Shown here: one piece after another, positions 55,048 through 62,274 of the stretch
Numbering within the stretch: the stretch's first letter is position 1
Layout of the letters: each line of letters begins with the position of its first letter
NCBI RefSeq assembly: GCF_000340965.1
Contig: NZ_ANAY01000007.1
Span: forward strand, 1 to 64,000
From: Nocardiopsis kunsanensis DSM 44524
Lineage (GTDB): Bacteria > Actinomycetota > Actinomycetes > Streptosporangiales > Streptosporangiaceae
Reading direction: 5' to 3'
Length of the DNA: 64,000 bases
The notes under the pieces: generated by a model
The model's input: only the letters and a program-made list of their open reading frames with translations
Database searches by the model: none
Told to the model about the DNA's origin: nothing
Program-made: the position numbers and the translations under genes

Positions 55048-56160
55048 ATGGCCGAGACAACCGACACGCAGCCGCGGCACGAGACTCAGGTCAAGGTCGT
55101 GGTGCCCGACGAGCACACGATGGTCAGTCTGCTGGGCTCGGGCGACGAGCTCCTGCGCACCCTGGAGCGCTCCTTCGACAGCGACATCCACGTGCGTGGC
55201 AACGAGTTCACGATCAGTGGCACCCCCGAGGAGACCGCGGTCGTGGTCCGCCTCGTCGAGGAGCTGATCGAGCTCGCCAAGAGCGGCACCCACGTCACCC
55301 CCGACACCATCGAGCGCATGATCCACATGCTCGGTGCCGGCAGCGAACGCCCCGTGGACGTGCTGACCACCAACATCCTGTCCAACCGCGGCAAGACGAT
55401 CCGTCCCAAGACCGTCAACCAGAAGCGTTACGTCGATGTCATCGACCGGAACACGGTGGTCTTCGGGATCGGCCCCGCGGGAACCGGTAAGACCTACCTG
55501 GCGATGGCCAAGGCGGTCAAGGCGCTGCAGGAAAAAGAGGTCAACCGGATCATCCTGACCCGCCCCGCGGTCGAGGCCGGTGAACGCCTCGGGTACCTGC
55601 CGGGCAGCCTGTACGACAAGATCGACCCGTACCTGCGCCCGCTCTACGACGCCCTGCACGAGATGCTCGACCCCGAGTCCATCCCCAAGCTGATGTCGGC
55701 CGGGACGATCGAGGTCGCGCCCCTGGCATACATGCGCGGTAGAACCATTAACGACTCCTTCATCATCCTGGACGAGGCGCAGAACACCTCGCCGGAGCAG
55801 ATGAAGATGTTCCTGACACGGCTGGGTTTCGGATCAAAGATCGTGGTCACCGGTGACGTCACCCAGGTCGACCTGCCCGGCGGGCAGACCAGCGGCCTGC
55901 GCACCATCGAGCGCATCCTGGGTGACATCGACGACATCGCGTTCTGCCGACTGGGCAGCGAGGACGTCGTCCGGCACAAGCTGGTCGGGCAGATCGTCGA
56001 CGCCTACGGACGCTACGACGCCGAACAGGCCGCGGGTCAGGGCGAGAACCGGGGCCGCGGCGGACTGCGCGGGCGGGGCCGGTCACCGAGCCGTGGCCCG
56101 GCCGACACCCCCGAGCCCGCCGACGACGAGCCGGACGAGCCCGGGGACCGGGCAGACTAG
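55048..56160 (+). CDS. phoH: PhoH-like ATPase
   Basis: Cytoplasmic ATPase of the PhoH family, thought to act on RNA together with YbeY. The 370-residue protein has an N-terminal KH-like part (RSFDSDIHVRGNEFTISG) and the ATPase domain with Walker A GPAGTGKTYLAM, Walker B FIILDEAQNTSPEQ and the GDVTQVDLP sensor. The C-terminal 45 residues are Gly/Arg/Pro-rich. In most relatives ybeY follows at once; here 1.8 kb of IscB element separates them. Confidence 0.95.
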   Translation: MAETTDTQPRHETQVKVVVPDEHTMVSLLGSGDELLRTLERSFDSDIHVRGNEFTISGTPEETAVVVRLVEELIELAKSGTHVTPDTIERMIHMLGAGSERPVDVLTTNILSNRGKTIRPKTVNQKRYVDVIDRNTVVFGIGPAGTGKTYLAMAKAVKALQEKEVNRIILTRPAVEAGERLGYLPGSLYDKIDPYLRPLYDALHEMLDPESIPKLMSAGTIEVAPLAYMRGRTINDSFIILDEAQNTSPEQMKMFLTRLGFGSKIVVTGDVTQVDLPGGQTSGLRTIERILGDIDDIAFCRLGSEDVVRHKLVGQIVDAYGRYDAEQAAGQGENRGRGGLRGRGRSPSRGPADTPEPADDEPDEPGDRAD

Positions 56161-56289
56161 GCAGGGTCTCCCGGGCAGACGGGGGCCTCCCCTGAGACAC
56201 GGCGCCGCGAGCCGGTGGCCGCACCAGCGGTCACCGGCTCGCGCAGCGCTCTGCCAGCGCCACTCGATCACGACCACGTCCGAGTAAGG

Positions 56290-56650
56290 CAGTCAAAAAC
56301 CGAAAAGGAAGCTCGAGTCTGAGGACCCGGGCTTTCGGCCCGCGTGGTCGAGCCCGCCTTTACCAGCACCAGCCATCACCGAGAAGGAGGTGACCTCGAT
56401 GGCTACGTTCCGTACAGGAGAGCAGACCCACCCCGGCGTGCTTCCTCAGCGCCGGGCTCTGGAATTCGGGCCAGCAGACAACCCCGGGATCAGGGACGAA
56501 ACGGGACCCGAACACCGTGACGCGGTACCCGGTACGGAACATGTGCGAGGGGAGACCGGACCTGCCTCACCTGGCGGTTCCGGCGTCACCCCCGACCCCG
56601 CCGGGGTCGGGGAGCAGGGCCGTGAGGCCCACACCGAACGATCCGAACCG
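56290..56650 (+). ncRNA. Putative omega-RNA (HEARO-like) of IscB
   Basis: The region directly 5' of the IscB core is unusually rich in stable hairpins: GCTCGA/TCGAGC enclosing CGGGC-TTTCG-GCCCG (56311-56353), CCCGGCG/CGCCGGG (56432-56456), a perfect 10-bp CCCCGACCCC/GGGGTCGGGG with a 3-nt loop (56590-56612) and GGGCC-GTGA-GGCCC with a GNRA tetraloop (56617-56630). An A-rich CAAAAACCGAAAAGG precedes them (56294-56308). IscB proteins use a guide RNA of about 200-400 nt encoded at exactly this place; the guide would be at its 5' end, set by the flanking DNA. Boundaries are approximate. Confidence 0.7.
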
Positions 56651-57952
56651 TATGTTTTTGTCCCGGACAAGAACCAGAACCCGCTCCAGCCCTGCGCGCC
56701 CGCCCGGGCACGCAAGCTCCTGGGCAAGGGCAGGGCGGTGGTGCACCGGCGCACCCCCTGCACTATCCGGTTGAGGGACCGCACGGTTGCAGAGTCCAAG
56801 GTGGGCGGTGTGCAGGTCGGGGTCGACCCCGGTTCCCAGCACACCGGCATCGCCGTGTTCACCCACCGAGCGGGCCAACGCCGGGGCCGCTACAGCATCC
56901 AGCTCAACCACAGCGACGCCCGGATCCGCAAGAACATGGGCCAACGGGCCGCTTACCGGCGCCGACGCCGGTCGGCGAACCTGCGGTACCGCCCGCCGCG
57001 CTTTTCCAACCGCACCCGACCCCGCGGGTGGTTGACTCCGAGCTTGCGTCACCGGGTGGATACCACCACCAGTCGGGTGGACCGGTCGGCCCGGTGGGCT
57101 CCGGTGCGGGCGGTGCACATGGAACGGGTCGCCTTCGACACCCACGCTCTGTCCCCCGGTCAACCGTTGGAGGGGATCGAGTACCAGCAGGGCACCTTGC
57201 ATGGCTATGAGGTCCGTGGATGTCTCTTGGCCAAATTCGGCCGCGCTTGTGTGTATTGCGGCGCGGCGAAGACCCCGCTCAACCTCGACCGCGTCCACCC
57301 CCGCTCCAAAGGTGGTTCGGATCGGGTGTCGAACCTGGTACTGGCGTGCGTGCCCTGCAACCAGGCCAAGGGTCACAGACCGGTGGCCGAGTTCGCGCCC
57401 GATCGTGCGGCGAGGATCCTGTCCCGGGCGAAGGCTCCGCTACGGGATGCGACGGCGGCCCAGTCCACCCGGTGGGCCCTGTGGCGCACTCTTCAGGAGC
57501 GTACGCCCCCGCGTGTGGGTTCGGGCGGGCGCACGAAGTGGAACCGCATGTGCAACCAGCTGCCCAAGACCCACACTCTGGACGCGCTCGTGGCCGGCGA
57601 GGCCGACACGGTCACCGAGACTGTGGGACGGGTGTTGGTGGCCGGGCGCACGGGTCGGGGTTCCTACGCCCGTACCCGCACCGACCGGTACGGTTTTGCG
57701 CGTCTGCGCCTGCCCCGCGTCAAGCGTTTCTTCACCTTCGCCACCGGCGACCTGGTGCGCGCTGTGGTCCCTGCCGGTAAGAAGGCCGGTTCCTATACCG
57801 GGCGTGTGGCGGTGCGGGCCTCGGGCCGTTTCAACATCACGACCGCCCGCGGCACGGTCCAGGGCATCGGACACAAGCACATGCGTCTGCTCCAGCGGGC
57901 TGACGGTTACGGCTACACCTGGAAAGGAGAGGGCGTTCCCTCCCGGCCCTGA
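56399..57952 (+). CDS. iscB: IscB RNA-guided nuclease homologue (RuvC/HNH, RRXRR type)
   Basis: IscB nucleases cut DNA guided by omega-RNA and are the family from which Cas9 arose. The core from about 56650 has the PLMP-type start VFVPDKNQNPLQPCAPARAR (PLQP here), RuvC-I VGVDPGSQHTGIAVF, an Arg-rich bridge helix, RuvC-II HMERVAFDTH, HNH with zinc cysteines (CVYC, ACVPC), RuvC-III KTHTLDALVAG and a C-terminal target-binding domain (FATGDLVRAVVPAGKKAGS). The catalytic RuvC residues are intact; the HNH motif reads LDRVHPRSKGG where LDH is usual. ATG 56399 has a near-perfect Shine-Dalgarno, but the 84 residues before the PLQP domain overlap the RNA hairpins and look non-globular. The stop codon lies in the end hairpin. 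Confidence 0.9.
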   Translation: MATFRTGEQTHPGVLPQRRALEFGPADNPGIRDETGPEHRDAVPGTEHVRGETGPASPGGSGVTPDPAGVGEQGREAHTERSEPYVFVPDKNQNPLQPCAPARARKLLGKGRAVVHRRTPCTIRLRDRTVAESKVGGVQVGVDPGSQHTGIAVFTHRAGQRRGRYSIQLNHSDARIRKNMGQRAAYRRRRRSANLRYRPPRFSNRTRPRGWLTPSLRHRVDTTTSRVDRSARWAPVRAVHMERVAFDTHALSPGQPLEGIEYQQGTLHGYEVRGCLLAKFGRACVYCGAAKTPLNLDRVHPRSKGGSDRVSNLVLACVPCNQAKGHRPVAEFAPDRAARILSRAKAPLRDATAAQSTRWALWRTLQERTPPRVGSGGRTKWNRMCNQLPKTHTLDALVAGEADTVTETVGRVLVAGRTGRGSYARTRTDRYGFARLRLPRVKRFFTFATGDLVRAVVPAGKKAGSYTGRVAVRASGRFNITTARGTVQGIGHKHMRLLQRADGYGYTWKGEGVPSRP

Positions 57953-57960
57953 AGGGCCGG
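57943..57960 (+). repeat. Terminal hairpin of the IscB element
   Basis: CCGGCCC-TGAA-GGGCCGG, a 7-bp stem with a 4-nt loop whose TGA is the iscB stop codon. Subterminal hairpins of this kind mark the right ends of IS200/IS605-family elements, and it could also end transcription. It lies 21 bp before the ybeY start. Confidence 0.7.
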
Positions 57961-57981
57961 ATCTCTACGCCCAACAAACCG

Positions 57982-58470
57982 ATGACCATCGAGGTCGCCA
58001 ACGAATCCGGCATGGCCGGTGTCGACGAGGAACGACTGTCCCGTCTGGCCCGCCACGTGCTCGACGCGATGCGGGTGCACCCGCTCGCCGAGTTGTCCGT
58101 CGTCCTGGTCGACGAAGGGCCCATGACCGATCTGCACGTGCGGTGGATGGATGAGCCCGGACCCACCGACGTGCTGTCCTTCCCCATGGACGAGCTGCGT
58201 CCCGGCGGCTCGGGCCGCACCAGTGAACCCGGGGTCCTGGGTGATGTCATCATCTGTCCCCAGGTGGCCGAACGCCAGGGCGAGACAGCCGGGCACGGGA
58301 CCCGAGCCGAGATCGACCTGCTGTGTACGCACGGCATCCTGCACCTGCTCGGGTTCGACCACGCCGAACCCGAGGAGCACAAGGAGATGTTCGGCCTGCA
58401 GGCCGAGATCCTGCGGTCCTGGGCCGGAAGCGAGGCTGCGGACCCCACCGGGGATGAGAGGTCGCTGTGA
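57982..58470 (+). CDS. ybeY: Endoribonuclease YbeY
   Basis: Zinc endoribonuclease for 16S rRNA 3'-end maturation and ribosome quality control. The 162-residue protein has the metal motif HGILHLLGFDH followed by EPEEHKEMF, and the upstream TDVLSFPMDE. ATG 57982 is the conserved start. No Shine-Dalgarno is visible in the 21 bp between the IscB hairpin and the start, so the insertion may have changed its translation. The CNNM gene overlaps its stop. Confidence 0.95.
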   Translation: MTIEVANESGMAGVDEERLSRLARHVLDAMRVHPLAELSVVLVDEGPMTDLHVRWMDEPGPTDVLSFPMDELRPGGSGRTSEPGVLGDVIICPQVAERQGETAGHGTRAEIDLLCTHGILHLLGFDHAEPEEHKEMFGLQAEILRSWAGSEAADPTGDERSL

Positions 58471-59843
58471 ACCCGGACTCCTGGAGTGATCTGGCCCCGC
58501 TGACCACGGGCGAACCGGTCGAGTGGGCCTCGGCCTTCGCCGCTGCCCTCGTACTCACCGCCGTGGCCGGGTTCCTGGTCTCGGCCGAGGCCGCCGTGAC
58601 CCGTGTGTTGTCGGTGGGGACGCCCGAGACCTCCAAGGACGTGCGCACCACCCCGAGCTCCCGTTCCTGGGCCCGGGTGGCCGAGGACCCGACCCGCCAC
58701 CTCAACGTGCTGCTGTTCCTGCGTGTGGTGTGCGAGGTGTGCGCGGTGCTGACCGCTGTGGTCGGCATGGTGTTCCTGCTGGGCCTGGGCTGGCCCGCGA
58801 TCGTACTGACGGCCGTGGCGATGGTCGTGTTCGAGTCGGTCCTCATCGCGATCGCCCCGCGCATCCTGGGTCGCCAGTTCGCCGGGCCGATCGCCCGGGC
58901 CAGTGCCACCGTGGTGTACCCGGTACAGGTCGTGCTGGGCCCGCTCGCGCAGCTGTTGGTGGGCGCCGGCCGCGCGTTGACCCCGCGGGGCAAGGGGGAG
59001 CGGGACGGTCCCTTCAGCACGGAGGTGGAGCTGCGTCAGCTGGTGGACCTCGCGGAGAGGGGCGAAGTGATCGACCCCGAGGAACGCGAGATGATCCACT
59101 CGGTCTTCAAGCTCGACGACACGTCGGTGCGCGAGGTCATGGTGCCGCGCCCCGACATCGTCTTCACCGGACACGGGACCCCCGTCGACGAGGTGCTCAC
59201 CACCGCCCTGGAGAGCGGGTACTCGCGTATCCCGGTGACGGGTGCGGACGAGGACGACGTGGTCGGCATCGTCTACCTCAAGGACCTGATCAAGCACATA
59301 CGAGGCCGCTGGCGGGCGGGTTCGGCGGACGCCTCGCCGCTGACCGCCGCCGACGTGTTGCGCCCGGCCCATTACGTGCCCGACACCAAGCCCATCGACG
59401 AGTTGCTGCGCCAGATGCAGGGCCAGCGCAACCATCTGGCGGTCGCCATCGACGAGTACGGCGGCACGGCGGGCCTGGTGACGCTGGAGGACATCGTCGA
59501 GGAGATCGTCGGCGAGATCACCGACGAGTACGACCACGAGATCCCTCCGGTGGTGCGCCTGGACGACGACCGTGTGCGTGTGACGGCCCGGTTGCCGTTG
59601 GGCGAGCTGGCCGAGCTCTACCCCGACATCGACCTGGACGTGGACGACGTGGAGACGGTCGGCGGGCTCGTCGCTTTTGTGCTGGGTCGTGTTCCAGTCG
59701 GCGGGGCCCGTGCCGAATACGCTGGTCTGAGGCTGACGCTGGAGGGCAAGAGCCGCCGCCGCAACCGGATGACGACGGTGATGGTGGAGCGCCTGCCCGA
59801 GCACGATCCACAGGAGACGGACATGAGGAGTACGGAGCAGTGA
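58467..59843 (+). CDS. CNNM/CorC-type transporter-associated protein
   Basis: Membrane protein of the hemolysin C/CorC family, linked to magnesium or cobalt export. The 458-residue protein has an N-terminal CNNM (DUF21) domain with about four helices, a CBS pair (SVREVMVPRPDIVFTG, AVAIDEYGGTAGLVTLEDIVEEIVGEI) and the C-terminal CorC_HlyC domain (ETVGGLVAFVLGRVP). It starts with GTG overlapping the ybeY stop and is itself overlapped by the next gene, so ybeY to the cytidine-deaminase-like gene is one tight unit. Confidence 0.93.
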   Translation: MNPDSWSDLAPLTTGEPVEWASAFAAALVLTAVAGFLVSAEAAVTRVLSVGTPETSKDVRTTPSSRSWARVAEDPTRHLNVLLFLRVVCEVCAVLTAVVGMVFLLGLGWPAIVLTAVAMVVFESVLIAIAPRILGRQFAGPIARASATVVYPVQVVLGPLAQLLVGAGRALTPRGKGERDGPFSTEVELRQLVDLAERGEVIDPEEREMIHSVFKLDDTSVREVMVPRPDIVFTGHGTPVDEVLTTALESGYSRIPVTGADEDDVVGIVYLKDLIKHIRGRWRAGSADASPLTAADVLRPAHYVPDTKPIDELLRQMQGQRNHLAVAIDEYGGTAGLVTLEDIVEEIVGEITDEYDHEIPPVVRLDDDRVRVTARLPLGELAELYPDIDLDVDDVETVGGLVAFVLGRVPVGGARAEYAGLRLTLEGKSRRRNRMTTVMVERLPEHDPQETDMRSTEQ

Positions 59844-60184
59844 CGGAGACGACGGAGCTGGGTGCCGAGGACGGCAAGCTCATCACCCTGGCGCGGGCCT
59901 CCCGCGCTCGCAACGCCGCGCCCGAGGGTGCCGCCGTACGCGACGAGACGGGCCGAACCTATGTGGCCACGACGGTGGAGCTGCGGTCGTTGCGTCTGAC
60001 CGCGCTCCAGGCCGCGGTGGCCGCGGCGGTCTCCAGCGAGGCCTCCGCGCTGGAGGCGGCGGTCGTGGTGACCGACGCCAAGGAGCTGACCGAGGACGAC
60101 CGCGCGGTAGCGGACGACCTGAAGACCCAGGTGACGGTGGTGGCCGCCCCGGACGGGGTGCCGTCGTCCATCGTGAAGCGCTAG
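59840..60184 (+). CDS. Cytidine-deaminase-like protein lacking zinc motifs
   Basis: A 114-residue protein in the place usually occupied by a cytidine-deaminase-family gene between CNNM and era. The fold-like segments ARASRARNAAPEGAAVRDETGRTYVATTVEL and LTALQAAVAAAVSSEASALEAAVVVTD correspond to the deaminase core, but the zinc ligands (HAE and PCxxC) are absent, so it should not be catalytic in the normal way. Such degenerate versions are common here in actinobacteria; the function is unknown. GTG 59840 overlaps the CNNM stop and era follows after 8 bp. Confidence 0.8.
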   Translation: MTETTELGAEDGKLITLARASRARNAAPEGAAVRDETGRTYVATTVELRSLRLTALQAAVAAAVSSEASALEAAVVVTDAKELTEDDRAVADDLKTQVTVVAAPDGVPSSIVKR

Positions 60185-60192
60185 AAGGATCC

Positions 60193-61149
60193 ATGAACGA
60201 CCTCGACCTCGAGAAGCTGCGTCTGCCGCTGGAAACGCCCTCCTACCCGGAAGGGTTCCGCAGCGGGTTCGCGTGCTTCGTCGGCCGCCCGAACGTGGGC
60301 AAGTCGACGCTGATGAACGCGCTGGTCGGGCAGAAGGTGGCGATCACCAGCAACCGGCCGCAGACCACGCGGCGCACGGTGCGCGGGATCGTGCACCGGC
60401 CCGAGGCCCAGCTCATCATCGTGGACACCCCTGGGCTGCACAAGCCGCGCACCCTGCTGGGGGAGCGGTTGGACTCGCTGGTGCGTTCCACCCTGGTCGA
60501 GGTGGACGTGATCGTGTTCTGCATCCCGGCGGACGAGCCCATCGGGCGGGGCGACACCTACATCGCCAAGGAGCTGGCGGAGCAGACCTCCACACCGGTG
60601 GTGGCGGTGGTGACCAAGGCCGACCTGGTGGACCGGGACGCGTTGGCCGGGCAGCTGCTGGCCGTCAGTGAGCTGGGGGACTGGGCCGACATCGTCCCGG
60701 TCTCGGCCGAGGGGGAGTTCCAGTTGGACACCGTCTCCGAGGTCCTGTGCTCGCACCTGCCCGAGGGCCCGCCCCTGTACCCGGACGGCGACCTCACCGA
60801 CGAGCCCGAGGAGATGCTCGTGGCGGAACTGGTGCGGGAGGCCGCCCTGGAGGGGGTGCGCGACGAACTGCCGCACTCGATCGCCGTGGTGGTGGACGAG
60901 ATGAGCGAGCGCGAGGGCAAGGAGCTCGTGGACATCTACGCGTCGTTGTACGTGGAACGCTCCAGCCAGAAGGCGATCGTGATCGGTACGAAGGGGGCCC
61001 GTCTGCGCGATGTGGGTTCGCGGGCCCGAAAGCAGATCGAGGGGCTCCTGGGACGCCGGGCGTTCCTGGACCTGCGGGTCCGGGTGGCCAAGGACTGGCA
61101 GCGTGACCCCAAGCTGCTGCGCAGGCTCGGTTTCGACCAACAGAGCTGA
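60193..61149 (+). CDS. era: GTPase Era
   Basis: Essential GTPase that binds the 3' end of 16S rRNA during 30S assembly. The 318-residue protein has G1 GRPNVGKSTLMNAL, G3 VDTPGLHKPRTLLGERL and G4 TKADLV, and a C-terminal KH domain (VIGTKGARLRDVGSRARKQIEGLLG). Last gene of the ybeY-era unit, with a strong terminator after it. Confidence 0.97.
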   Translation: MNDLDLEKLRLPLETPSYPEGFRSGFACFVGRPNVGKSTLMNALVGQKVAITSNRPQTTRRTVRGIVHRPEAQLIIVDTPGLHKPRTLLGERLDSLVRSTLVEVDVIVFCIPADEPIGRGDTYIAKELAEQTSTPVVAVVTKADLVDRDALAGQLLAVSELGDWADIVPVSAEGEFQLDTVSEVLCSHLPEGPPLYPDGDLTDEPEEMLVAELVREAALEGVRDELPHSIAVVVDEMSEREGKELVDIYASLYVERSSQKAIVIGTKGARLRDVGSRARKQIEGLLGRRAFLDLRVRVAKDWQRDPKLLRRLGFDQQS

Positions 61150-61170
61150 GCGCGTGCCCCGTGCACGGAC

Positions 61171-61206
61171 AGGACCCGGCCGCAGAGCGTTCTGCGGCCG
61201 GGTCCT
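61171..61206. terminator. Terminator between era and IclR gene
   Basis: Perfect 16-bp stem (AGGACCCGGCCGCAGA with its complement) and GCGT loop between convergent era and the IclR gene; it can stop transcription from both. Confidence 0.85.
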
Positions 61207-61247
61207 GGTGTGTGCGCTGCCGCTGTGTGAGCGGGACGCACCGGGGG

Positions 61248-62099
61248 TCAGCTCTGGTTGTTGAGGTCTGTGGCCAGTGCGGCAGCGCACTGCTGCACGA
61301 TGGGTGCGGCGCGGTCGACGAAGTCCCAGCTCACGCGGGCCTCGGGGCCGGAGATGGAGACGGCCATACCCGAAGGGGCGCCCTCGACGGGCACGGCCAC
61401 GCAGCGTACGCCGATCTCCTGTTCACCGTCGTCGATGGCGAAGCCCTGGCCGCGGATACGGCCGAGCTCGGTGACGAAGTCCTCGGGGACGGTGATGGTG
61501 CGGTCGGTGGCGGCGGGCATCCCGGTCCGGGTGAGGGCGGCCAGGGCCTCCTCGTCGGTGAGCTGGGCCAGGAGGGCCTTGCCGACGCCGGCCGAGTGCG
61601 GCAGGACCCGGCGTCCCACCTCGGTGAACATGCGCATGGCATGGGGGGAGGGGACCTGGGCGACGTAGATGACCTTGTCTCCGTCGAGCATGGCCAGGTT
61701 GGCGGTCTCGCCGAGCTCCTCGACCAGATGGGCCAGGTGGGGACGGGCCCAGGTACCGAGCATGCGCGAGGCCTTGTCGCCCAGGCCGATGAGGCGCGGG
61801 CCCAGGGCGTAGCGGCGTGAGGGAAGTTGACGTACGTACCCGTTGCCGACGAGGGTGCGGATGATGCGGTGAATCGTCGGCAGGGGCAGACCGGAGGAGT
61901 CGGCGAGCTGGCTGAGGGAGGCCTCGCCGCCCGCGTCGGCCATGATCTCCAGCAGGGCGAAGGCGCGGTCGAGGGACTGCACGCCGCCTGCGCGTCGGGG
62001 AACGTCCTCCACGGCGGAGGACACGCCCGTACGGGGGGGTTGTGAGGGTGCCAAGGATCGTGCTCCCGTGCTGTCGGCCGCAGTGGTCATGGTCATCAT
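61248..62099 (-). CDS. IclR-family regulator, probably of allantoin use
   Basis: A 283-residue IclR regulator: an N-terminal winged helix (QSLDRAFALLEIMADAGGEASLSQLADSSGLPLPTIHRIIRTL) and a C-terminal effector domain (KVIYVAQVPSPHAMRM, SAGVGKALLAQL). It is divergent from the aldolase-like gene and allantoinase, the same arrangement as the AllR-type repressor of Streptomyces allantoin clusters, so glyoxylate or allantoate-related ligands are likely. A TTCTG-N5-CGAAA site overlaps its start region, suggesting autoregulation. Several ATGs cluster at the start; the first was used. Confidence 0.85.
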   Translation of the reverse strand: MMTMTTAADSTGARSLAPSQPPRTGVSSAVEDVPRRAGGVQSLDRAFALLEIMADAGGEASLSQLADSSGLPLPTIHRIIRTLVGNGYVRQLPSRRYALGPRLIGLGDKASRMLGTWARPHLAHLVEELGETANLAMLDGDKVIYVAQVPSPHAMRMFTEVGRRVLPHSAGVGKALLAQLTDEEALAALTRTGMPAATDRTITVPEDFVTELGRIRGQGFAIDDGEQEIGVRCVAVPVEGAPSGMAVSISGPEARVSWDFVDRAAPIVQQCAAALATDLNNQS

Positions 62100-62113
62100 T
62101 CTGCTATACGAAA
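62099..62113. promoter_or_regulatory. IclR operator candidate 1
   Basis: TTCTG-CTATA-CGAAA touches the IclR start codon. Its inverted copy (candidate 2) lies 81 bp away in the same divergent gap. Confidence 0.5.
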
Positions 62114-62179
62114 CCAGCTTCTCACGGGAAGCGGCGCAGGGGCATCGGATAGCTCGGATGTACCCGATTGCTCTTGTTG

Positions 62180-62194
62180 TTCCGAATAGCAGAA
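62180..62194. promoter_or_regulatory. IclR operator candidate 2
   Basis: TTCCG-AATAG-CAGAA, an imperfect palindrome that matches the inverted form of candidate 1 (TTTCG-TATAG-CAGAA) at 13 of 15 positions. It sits just before an AT-rich TTATTAT that may be the -10 region of the aldolase-like gene. Confidence 0.55.
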
Positions 62195-62274
62195 GTTATT
62201 ATCCGCATGTAGAAAGCGTGGCCGGTTCTCGACCGAGGACCGGGTTACCCCCACCGACGCAGGAGGACAGCCAC

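Larger units (their letters stand above)
56290..57960 (+). mobile_element. IscB element (IS200/IS605-related, no TnpA)
   Basis: Unit made of a structured RNA region, an iscB gene and a terminal hairpin, inserted between phoH and ybeY. The right end is probably just after the hairpin at 57943-57960. The left end cannot be fixed, but lies between the phoH stop (56160) and the first scaffold hairpin (56311). No TnpA Y1-transposase gene is present, so movement would need a transposase in trans, or the element may be domesticated. The strict actinobacterial phoH-ybeY order shows that the segment is an insertion. Confidence 0.8.

Noticed and set aside
56399-56650. A separate small protein gene upstream of iscB with its own ribosome site
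   Set aside because: The frame runs without a stop into IscB and the region is dominated by hairpins; it is better explained as guide RNA overlapping the IscB leader.
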